From Aldrovandia affinis (lineage: Eukaryota; Chordata; Actinopteri; Notacanthiformes; Halosauridae), in NCBI GenBank assembly GCA_029706075.1, contig JAINUG010000196.1, positions 1,087,001 through 1,151,000 on the forward strand: a stretch of 64,000 nt of DNA, given 5' to 3'. Below the pieces are notes generated by a model. That model saw nothing but the letters and a program-made list of their open reading frames with translations, did no database searches and was not told where the DNA came from. Shown piece after piece: positions 55,849 to 64,000 of this stretch (position 1 is the stretch's first letter; each line of letters starts with the position of its first letter). The position numbers were made by a program, and so were the translations under genes.

Positions 55849-56599
55849 GAACTCCTGTGAAGGGCACACAATTAACAAACCATGATCCATTTCTGATCTA
55901 CATATTTTTAAATGTATTCTTCAAATCCTCCCTACATTGGTCTTACTGTTGCATTGCAACTACAACCGGAATCCCAAAGGCCTGATTTAGCGGTGGATCT
56001 GCGGGCTGTATCCACAGACTGTGCGCTTGCAGGAGTCCTGCATTTAGGAGCGTGGGCTATCTTCCAGTAGCGGTCATAGTGTCAGCCTATTGTCTAAATG
56101 GGACTGCATTTGCACTTGATTTTTAAACACTTGTTTTTATTTCAGCACAAATGGTAAAAACATTCAGCAACAGAGGAGGCAACACATGCACGCCCCTTAA
56201 AAAATGTGCTCATTGAACCTTGTGATGCCCAGTGGTTTGATTACTCACCAGAATCACAGTGAGCATAAGCGTTCTCTCCAAAGGCAGCCTGCACATTCTG
56301 TGCTGTGGGGAGAGCTAAATATCTGTGGACACTTCCACAGTCACTTTCCCTAGGTCCACTTTCAGTTCTGGAGGCTCTGCTGAACCACGCCGTATTGCTG
56401 TTATTCAGGGAAGAGGCATTTAAATATTTGACCAAATAGAAAGTTTAATGAGAAGACAAGGCAATTTTTCCCACAGTCTAGAGAGCAGATTTCAATTTTG
56501 TCCATTGTCCAGTGTCCAGTATTGTTTGCTCCTTAGTATAAGGTGAGTGGCTGTCAAAACCAAGCAGTCAGTGAGATATCCACCCCTCCACCAGAGACA
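55849..56599. other. Unique non-coding sequence
   Basis: No gene or repeat recognised. Confidence 0.45.
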
Positions 56600-57000
56600 C
56601 GGAATCATAGCAGCACATCAGTGAAACACAGGATGAAAACCGGCCTTGACATTGTTGAGTCACTGCCAGTTTCCGTTTTACCCTGCATAACATAACACTG
56701 CGAGCTGTGTGTACTGGCGCTAGCCTCTGTAATTAAAAATCTGACCGTGTTTGAGTTAATAAATTCCCTTTTCAACTACTGTGCTGGGGGGCATCGCTCT
56801 GCTGTTTTTGAATGCTGTTGAAATTCCAGTCACTGGTAATAAAGTGCTATGGTTAAAATAGAGGGCAGGCAGAGAAGGGGGGCAAAGAACAGGCACTATT
56901 GAATAAGAGGTGCCTCCTTTTATGTCTGTGCCTTTAATCAGAAGATGAGTGCTTTTAGGAGCAGTTCTGTCTACTTAGGTTCACAGCTATACACCGCGAT
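56600..57000. promoter_or_regulatory. Candidate conserved non-coding block
   Basis: Complex, GC-balanced sequence (cctctgtaattaaaaatctg near 56725; gtgcctttaatcagaagatg near 56928) without repeats or consistent frames. Inference only. Confidence 0.2.
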
Positions 57001-58078
57001 CCAGCTGGTCTTGTGTTCAAATAATAAGAGGAGGACATTTGGAGGCTGTCATGTGTCTACCTCAGTGGGAGAACCCAAATAGCCTGGGTCAGATCAAACT
57101 CCCTTCATTCCCTTACTTTACCTGCCTCTGGCATTTTGGGAGATTGTTAGATGGGATTCAGTTCATTCATTCGTGACGGCACTCTCTCGGTTCGACTCTC
57201 GCAGGACCCGAAAAACCGGATAATGAATATGATGATGAATATAAGGGCTGATCTCCTCTGTTTCAAAAAGTTGCAGCCTATTAATTTTTATGGCTTTGTC
57301 AATTTTCATTTCAGGGCATAGGGACATGGAGGCATTTTCTGTTTTGAAGGTATACTGCTTGAGAGTCAGTTAAGTCGGATTTTCAGGCTCTTTTAGAGTT
57401 TGGAGTCTTGTTAGCCTTTCCAACGCCTCAGTTGTTGGTCAATAGATTAGCTTAAATCACACTCTCTTTGCTGTATTCTAGGAAAGCTGGCCTAAATCTG
57501 AAAACAACACAGATGCTTTCAAATACTGAGTGCTTTATATTGACTGTCTTACCATGTTATGTGTTTAGTTATCATTTAGAAAATCATTCAACACATTTCA
57601 TGGTATGAAAAAGTGGCAATATATTTTAGCAGAGTTCACCCATTGATCATTCTGATGAGGTTATTTGTGGTAATTGTAAAATAAGATTAAAAATAAGATT
57701 TACTCATGAAGTAATTGCTTGCAATGAATCATTCCCAAGAAAACACCATAACAAGTAACACTACTCTTTTTATTGAGATGTATAATGTCAATTTTCTTCT
57801 GAATTGCTAACCAAAAATCGGGTACAAATACATATTTTGTTTTCATTAAAGGCCTTTGTGAATATGTGGAAATAGAGCCTAACAAAAAAACGAGTCACAC
57901 TGACATGTTTGTGTTTTATGACAGATCTGTGTTTATAAGATGCCACTTGTGCTAAAATAACAATGAAACCAATCATGAAATAAAGCATGTTTATTTCCAC
58001 ATAGGCCTAACATTTCCAGTCAAAAAGAGGAAAGTATTTAAAGTAACTAAATCACAATTAAAATATGTGAGTTTTTAA
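57001..58078. other. Unique A/T-rich sequence
   Basis: No gene or repeat recognised. Confidence 0.45.
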
Positions 58079-58342
58079 AAAATATAAATTTATTTCATTC
58101 ATTTATTTTTCCCTCATTTTTTTCTAATTTGGTGGCCAATTGTACCCTCTATTTCTTCAATTCACCCTCCCCCACGAGCCTGCCGCCTGTCTTACAGGGA
58201 CACCCTCCATGCTTCTCTGAGAGCTTGTGCCAGCCCCCCCCCTTCCCCTGAGGCGGACAGCCAATCACCGCGGCTAGAGCCAGCCTGGCGACCTGCAACC
58301 TGTAGCCTGGGAGAGTGCTTTTACCATTACACCATTCGAATT
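58079..58342 (-). mobile_element. tRNA-derived SINE with a different head, minus strand
   Basis: Minus strand: head tgtaatggtaaaagcactct, then ctacaggttgcaggtcgcc (B-box-like). The central domain ggctgtccgcctcagggg and the gtaagacaggcggcagg stretch are followed by the tail aaattagaaaaaaatgagg. Body and tail match 49796-50163, but the head sequence is not homologous in detail. It lies against, and may be inserted in, the Tc1 relic that follows. Confidence 0.75.
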
Positions 58343-59215
58343 ATGGGAGATCTAACAGATTTTGAAAGAGTTCAAATAGATTGATTGAATGTGTCAAGGG
58401 GAACAGTATCAAAAATCATGGCGGCAAGAGGAACAGTGGTCGCAAGTCGAAGCTCACAAACAGTGATAGACGGGCACTTAACAGGATAGTTACTAAAAAC
58501 CACAAAAAACAACCTCAGAAATGACCAAAAAACAGAGTCTACACCATTATGACCCAGTCTCAACAAAAACTGTCTTGTGCTTTACAAAGCTGATATTTAT
58601 GGTAAGACTGCCATTACCACTTAAATAAGGCCAATACATAACAATTCATAACCTGGTGTAATGAGAACACATCTTGGACTTCTGAGCAGTAGAAGTAATA
58701 TGGTCCGATAAGTCATATTTTACCCTTTTTCCTATATCTGGATTTGTTTATATGTGGAGAAAGGAAGCCTTCAACCCATTGTTAAACATGGTGATGGATC
58801 TGTTATGGTATGGGCAGCCATCTTGGTTCCGATTTTACCTGGTAGAATTACAGCCAAGAATACGAAGCCATTTTAGGCAACCAGGTGCACCCTATAGTGC
58901 AAACATTGTTTCCTCAAGAGATGATAACGCCCACATACACACTGATAAATGAATTCAAGAGTGGTTTCATTAACACCAAGATGAAGCCAATCACCTTCCA
59001 TGGCTTACCCAATCACCAGATCTAAACATCATTGAACCTTTATGCGATGTTCTGTAATGAAATTTCCACCGCCTTCATCTGTCAAAGAACTGCAGGCTTT
59101 CCTTCGTGAGGAATGATTCAATATTCCAGTTGAAACAATTCAAAACTTGTATAACAGTGTTCCAAGAAGGATTGCATCTGTTCTGAAGGTAAAAGGTGGC
59201 ACAACTCCTTATTAG
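58343..59215 (+). pseudogene. Old Tc1/mariner-like transposase relic
   Basis: The plus-strand reading starts at GDLTDFERVQID (58350), then VSRGTVSKIMAARGTV (HTH recognition helix). It continues with KHGDGSVMVWAAI (about 58785), RDDNAHIHTDK (second catalytic Asp, about 58920) and TQSPDLNIIEPLCDVL (third catalytic Glu, about 59006). Stops and shifts separate the blocks. The first catalytic region is not recognisable. Terminal repeats were not identified, so the boundaries are approximate. It is among the more eroded Tc1 copies here. Confidence 0.75.
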
Positions 59216-60016
59216 TTAATAAATATTCATATATTATTTTGTCTAGGCCTTCAGTAGTGCTCTGCCCAGTGTGTGTGTCATTTTCCGCGGACCGGGGTTA
59301 CACGCAAGAGAAAGCTGAGACCAGTTTATTTATTTCGCGGATCGGGGGTAGCACCCCACGCTACGCCTATGACTCCGTCTGAATATATATATATATATAT
59401 ATATATTTATACACTTTTCTGTAGTCTTATGTCTGTAGTCTTATGTTGAATATATATTAATGGTTTTCACAGAAAGGTGTTCTATACCACCGTTTTGTTT
59501 AGCCTTTCATGTTAATCTGGGATTTTTACTGATTATATTTCTTGCTCTGCATTGGTTCAGCTGGCTGCAAGCCCTCATTTCCTGGCTGCTAAATCACAGC
59601 AGTGTTCACAGGGTTGAGCAAAAACGATTAATTACTTGATAACAAATGAATGGTAAAATGGATAAATGAATGAATGAATTAGCCAATCATTCAAACAATC
59701 AATAAATGAATAAGATTTGTTTTATTACTGTTTTTCATTTGGTAGCTTGCACCAGGCAGCACACCACTAACTGGGATCAAGTACATCCCAAACTGTGGAG
59801 ATGTATGCCTGTAAATAAATGTGTTAGCAGACTGTCCCCTCTAAAAAAACATGTGCTATCTGCTTATCTTTGTCTATGCACTATGAAAGAAGGAATCTCA
59901 GTGGTGTGTACGTGTGTGGTTTGCGTGTTGTGCTTACATACAGAGTAAGCATGTGTCTATGTGAGTGTGAATGTATACACACGTATGCATGCATATGCAT
60001 AAACATACATTACATA
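59216..60016. other. Non-coding sequence
   Basis: cgcggaccggggttacac (59287) and cgcggatcgggggtagcac (59336) form an imperfect tandem pair. No gene. Confidence 0.45.
59382..59407. repeat. (AT)n microsatellite
   Basis: About 12-13 uninterrupted AT units. Confidence 0.95.
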
Positions 60017-60018
60017 TA

Positions 60019-60561
60019 CAGTACTGTGCAAAAGTCTTAGGCCACCCAAGAAAATGTTTGAAGCTATGTTTAAAGCTATTTATGTGGGCAGTGTTTATAT
60101 GCTTGGAAAACCACTATATAACATTAGAATAAATACAAATGAACATTTAATACAATAAAAAATATGATTTTATTGCATTTTCCAAAAAGTTATTGAGATC
60201 TTGTGATATCCTCCTTGAGGAACACACAGTATTAAATTGGCCACGTCAGAGCCCCGACCTCAACATAAGTGAAGCTGTATGGGATTACTTGGACAGGGAA
60301 AAGAACAAAAAGCAGCCAAAAGTCAAAAGAAGAGTTATGGCAAATCCTGTAAGAAGCTTGGAAGAATTTACCACAGGACTATTTAACAAAAATTACACAA
60401 CAGTCTACCAAAGCGAATTGCTTCAGTTATGCATTCTAAGGGAGGCCTTGTTTTAAAAACACTATTCGTTTTTGTTACTTTTCATCAATGTTATATTATG
60501 TTTTTTTGACCAAATAAACACTTACACTGCTCAGATAAATGGCCTAAGACTTTTTATAAAA
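60019..60561 (+). mobile_element. Tc1-like transposon, internally deleted
   Basis: TA (60017-60018), then cagtactgtgcaaaagtctt followed by aggcca. The right end contains the inverse tggcctaagacttttt (60540-60555), after which the terminus is eroded. About 540 bp remain: the left untranslated part joins directly to the C-terminal transposase segment. Confidence 0.85.
60193..60456 (+). pseudogene. Tc1-like transposase C-terminal fragment
   Basis: An 87-residue open frame: VLNWPRQSPDLNISEAVWDY, LDREKNKKQPKVKRR, ending LQLCILREALF. SPDLNISE-x-VWD holds the third catalytic acid of DD34E enzymes. The N-terminal DNA-binding and first two Asp regions are gone. Unlike most relics here this portion has no internal stop, so the deletion may be relatively young or this segment short enough to escape. 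Confidence 0.85.
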
Positions 60562-60687
60562 CAAAATAGCAGAGAATAGGGTAGGCTACTCAAACAAGGA
60601 TATGTTACAAATGTAAATAATACGTCCTCATGGCCATTGGGCTCCATTCAGTCATGTAGTGGTAATGAACAATTTGTGAATGCTACT

Positions 60688-61163
60688 TTTATTATTAACA
60701 AGTAGACTAACCAACCAAAAACTAACACATTCAAGAGGATTTCTGTCAGCTGGCAGCGGTGTCTCCCTTTCATATGTCCACATCTCTTTATGTGGCCATC
60801 TCCCGTGCCGCTCTGTCCCCTGTAGGTGTCCCTGAACACATCTCCCATTGCCGTCGGCCGTTTTTCATCTGTGTGTTCCCTGACGGCTGCTCTGCCTCTG
60901 CCTCAGCATTCTCACCAAACTTCAATGCCATTTCTTCTTTAATGTTTGCGTGCACTTGCTCCTGCTGTTCATCCAATAAATGAACATGAATGTTGCTTCA
61001 TTCCCTTTGTCGTGGCGCTTCCTTAAGTCTCTGTCTATCTTTGCTCTCATTTCCCTCAAGCTGGGCTTTAAATTTGACATGGGTGTGCTGAGTTGCGACA
61101 GGAGTACATGCTGTAAGGGCAAAACAGCCGATGCTGTGGGAGACAAAGCTTCAGTCGCCATCT
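60688..61163 (-). pseudogene. Unrecognised intronless ORF, one frameshift, poly(A) signal
   Basis: Minus strand: ttttaagATGG (good start context, 61161) opens MATEALSPTASAVLPLQHVL, then LREMRAKIDRDLRKRHDKGN and EATFMFI. After a one-base shift near 60980 the reading continues LDEQQEQVHANIKEEMALKF, GENAEAEAEQPSGN and ends REMAT at 60788. The charged helical style is consistent across the shift, suggesting one former protein of about 120 residues. AATAAA (60693-60688) lies about 95 bases after the stop. No intron is visible, so a processed pseudogene or transposon gene is possible. Family unknown. Confidence 0.35.
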
Positions 61164-61377
61164 TAAAAGGTTTACATATAAAATGTATCTTTGTTTTCTT
61201 CCTGGTTTGATGCTGAACTGTAGGTGAAATATATGCTGTTTAGCTCACTTTCTGTCATGAAAAAGTGTGTGTTTTTCTCCTTTCTTGCTGCTAACACTGA
61301 ACTTGACCAGTACCAAGTCAATATCAATCTTCATTTAATTATCATAATGTCATTGTGTGGCCAGAAATTTAGTCTTG
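61164..61377. other. Unique non-coding sequence
   Basis: Nothing recognised. Confidence 0.45.
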
Positions 61378-61782
61378 GGGGCTGGCGGATAGCGTAGCGG
61401 TCTAACGCACCCGTATTTGGCTGGTCCTGTATGAATGTGACCTGCCTATCAGGGACGCGGTTGGAAACCCATCTCTGCCAGACTGGCCCTGGCCGTTAGC
61501 CCCGATCGGGGGTGGCATTTGGCTGTCCGCTCCTGGGAGAGGGGGGGAGGGTGGTCAGCATGAATTCCCTGTGAAGCATGTAAGGGTATCTCCAGAAAGG
61601 GGGTTGTGAGTTCCTTCTCAATGGAGGCGGATCATTGCCGGCCTCGGAGTAGATTGCCCCTTTGTGGGGGAGGCTTAATCAAAATAAATAGAGGGTATAA
61701 TTGGCTTCCAAATCGGGTAGAAAAATGGGGAAAAATCTGAAACAAAATTAAATTTAAAAAAATTTAAAAAGAAAGAAAATAA
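61378..61782 (+). mobile_element. tRNA-derived SINE, full length reference copy
   Basis: Head ggcggatagcgtagcggtct, then aacgcacccgtatttggctg; B-box gcggttggaaaccc. The body contains ggctgtccgctcctggga and the G-rich stretch, gtgaagcatgtaagggtatc, and tccagaaagggggttg. The tail aataaatagagggtataatt, then ggcttccaaatcggg and aaaaatctgaaac, precedes an A-rich end. A- and B-box positions fit an internal RNA polymerase III promoter, as known for tRNA SINEs. The other copies of this group are best aligned to this one. Confidence 0.85.
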
Positions 61783-63569
61783 AGTTAGTCTGGGGGTGAT
61801 TTGGGTGTGTATTTTGAACTTGTGAATTAATTGACAATTGACTCCCATTATATTTGAAATTTGGATGCTTCTTAGTACGTGGTGTAGATTTTTACATGTC
61901 TCGTATGTGTTTTTAGCTATTGTCATTCAGCTTGGAAGCTGTGCCTTGGTTCAATTTCATGGATAAAGTCTTTACAGTCTCTGAAGCATTCACCCTCCAC
62001 AATACTGATTGACCGCGTAAAGATACATTTGGTGAGTTTTGAGGTGATTGCCTCTTTTGCACGTGGCAGATCAAGCAGCTGATGGGGAGATAAATGTTGC
62101 CAGACTTGGCTGTTTAGTTGCAGATGCTCCTGTAGAATCCCCTTTCATTCTCTATATCCAGCCAGGTGATGACATTGCATGTGTAACTATAAGTTGGTCA
62201 TAGTGCTATGTTATGCAAATTCATGCTTGTGCAGCTTACATATTACTTTGACTGACTTTTTAAAGTTCTACCATTTACAGACCAAAAACCAAAGTGTTTC
62301 CAAGTCATATTCCTAAAAGGTATGGGATCATTGTGAGGACCCTCCGTTTTTCAAGACACTGTTATTATGTTTCTCAACTTTCATTTCCTGACTAGGATCA
62401 ATGTCAAATCTACTTCATATTGCGATAACTTTGTTATGGTCTCTATTGCATTATTGGTCATTTGAGTCACCATTTGGTTAGCTTATGTGCGTAATGTTTT
62501 ATATTTAAAAAAATAATTGCAGTTATTATTGCAATTAAAATCTAATCTACCCATTCATCTTTGAAGTTGGCAGATTAAAAAATTATTTGATATTTCAATA
62601 TAATTTGACAGCCCTAGTATGTGTTGGGTGTGTGCTGTGTTCAGTAGGTTTATGCACACATGTGCATGCATGTGTATGTGCAGTACTGTTGTACTGAATA
62701 ATGCATGTTTGCATGTAATACATAATGCAATGCACTGAATAATCACACCTGTTTATCTGTGTGTATGAGTCTATACATTTGTAAGTACTGTGTGTTTATT
62801 TGTTATTTGCTGTTGTGTGTGTGTGTGCGTGCGTGTGTATGCATGTGTCCATACATCTGTGATTGGGCTGTGTGCATATTCAACTAATATCAGACCATTG
62901 AGCAGTGAGACTCCATGACTTCATACTCTGCTCTTACATGCACAGCAGCACATTGCTTCAAGCAATTCAAGTGTAATTGCACCAAACCCGACTACATTCG
63001 AGGAGACGGAAATCTATTACATGCAGACAATGTTATGAGACCAGATCAGTCAGAGCTGCCTGAAGACACCTGACAGCCACCATCACCTGCCCTTCCCAGA
63101 TGAATACAATCTATATCTGCAGGGTCTAAATATAGATATGTCTCTGAGCCTTCAGAGACAGGCCCTAGGGAGTCTGCACCACCAGGGGGGGATCATGAGC
63201 TTGAGGGTAAATAGTCACACATGGAATGGAAGTTGGGAGGGGGGCTCACAGAGCTCACAGGAAGGCCTACAGAGTAGGGGTGAGTGAGATTAGATAGTTT
63301 TGAAGCATATCGTGAACATTGCAATATGTTACACAAACCCAGTACAGTATTCAGTACTGCCACAGGTTAAGCCGTCTCATAAAAGACAAAAGGTACCGTA
63401 GTTGTTATGTTTTTAACTGGCGGCAAAAATAACATCTCTGTAGAGAACATTTAACTGTTGCAGTCACCTTTAGTCCACCTTGACCTAAAAGTATTATTGC
63501 TCAGCACATACTTCTGTTATCTGATACCATTGCTATGTTAGTATACAGTATATCAGGCTATGTTATTCA
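61783..63569. other. Unique non-coding sequence with TG runs
   Basis: TG-rich microsatellites at about 62808-62850. No gene or clear transposon. Confidence 0.45.
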
Positions 63570-63651
63570 CGCTTGCCCGATTGCCCGGGGCAAGTATGTT
63601 GTGCAGTCGGATAAGTTAACTGTTCTCCCAGGTTGCCCGACTGGGCAAGCG
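63570..63651. repeat. Inverted CGCTTGCCC motif cluster
   Basis: cgcttgccc (63570-63578) and its exact inverse gggcaagcg (63643-63651) bracket an 82-bp segment that also has ttgcccggggcaag and ggttgcccgactgggcaag. The ttgccc motif occurs four times on one or other strand. It may be a very small foldback element. Confidence 0.6.
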
Positions 63652-64000
63652 AAATTTTCAAAGACGCTTTTACTGTTTAGATCTCATCCATACCCACCAA
63701 ACTATGTTCCCACCTGAAGCTTACCCTTGTTGCAACAAAATTATTGATATAGCAATCTACCAGTCAGCACTTATTGCTAAGGACACTCCAGATATACAGT
63801 ATGTTGCCTCTATGTGCTGATACAGGATTAGCTAACTAGACAAATTGTAACCTTAACCATTTGATATTCAAAAGAAAAACTGACCTCAGATCATCACTCA
63901 CAGGCACAATCTTGCTACACAACTATTCCTATTTAATTTAGGTTTTTTATTGAAGTGGGGCATGCCAATTTGACTTATAATTAAGATACCTATTTGCATA
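63652..64000. other. Unique non-coding sequence
   Basis: Nothing recognised to the end of the window. Confidence 0.45.

Noticed and set aside
1-64000. CRISPR array, operon, bacterial mobile element or origin
   Set aside because: No spaced direct repeats, ribosome-binding sites or co-directional gene clusters; all features are typical of a vertebrate genome.

Overview
The window looks like intergenic or intronic DNA from a ray-finned fish. The support is an L2-clade LINE end with a (TGTAA)n tail of the kind known from eel UnaL2, several fish-type Tc1/mariner transposons, hAT elements and MITEs, tRNA-derived SINEs, fish-type L1 relics, CA/TG microsatellites, and frequent GCTAGC and AACGTTA palindromes. 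Base composition is A/T-rich. I cannot name the species; an early-branching teleost is a guess.

No intact host protein-coding gene, rRNA or functional tRNA gene was found. Almost everything with coding character is transposon-derived and broken. Layout: 0-12 kb is mostly unique sequence, with one minus-strand SINE (about 0.5 kb), one Harbinger-like MITE (1.43-1.96 kb) and several complex unrepeated blocks that may be conserved non-coding elements. 12.7-16.5 kb is a nest of SINEs, Tc1 remnants and an L1 relic. 16.5-22.8 kb is mostly unique, with a telomere-repeat block at 20.2 kb and a small retro-insertion with perfect 15-bp target duplications at 21.35-21.5 kb. 22.8-25.3 kb is a decayed hAT transposase on the minus strand. 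27.0-28.2 kb holds a second decayed transposon-associated coding fragment. 28.3 kb is an L2 LINE 3' end. 29.8-31.25 kb is a hAT-type non-autonomous element with a perfect 8-bp duplication. 31.6-36 kb has SINEs, an L1 ORF2 relic and a Tc1 MITE. 38.6-40 kb is a long interspersed repeat, possibly LTR-like. 40.55-41.36 kb is an unrecognised minus-strand exon-like set. 41.9-53.2 kb contains four Tc1 elements, another hAT MITE, a SINE and a two-exon zinc-finger-like fragment. 54.9-55.8 kb is a third hAT MITE. 58-61.8 kb combines SINEs, two Tc1 remnants and an unrecognised frameshifted ORF.

The content is layered: old, heavily mutated Tc1, L1 and hAT copies lie among SINEs and a few MITEs whose target duplications are still perfect. 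The most useful leads are: exon-like fragments that join in frame across a GT-AG intron (41.0-41.36 kb and 50.5-50.85 kb); a SINE group with a common body and tail but different tRNA-like heads; a short telomeric array inside an imperfect inverted repeat; a perfect 22-bp hairpin inside a hAT MITE; and blocks that might be conserved regulatory DNA. No new defence or enzymatic system is visible.
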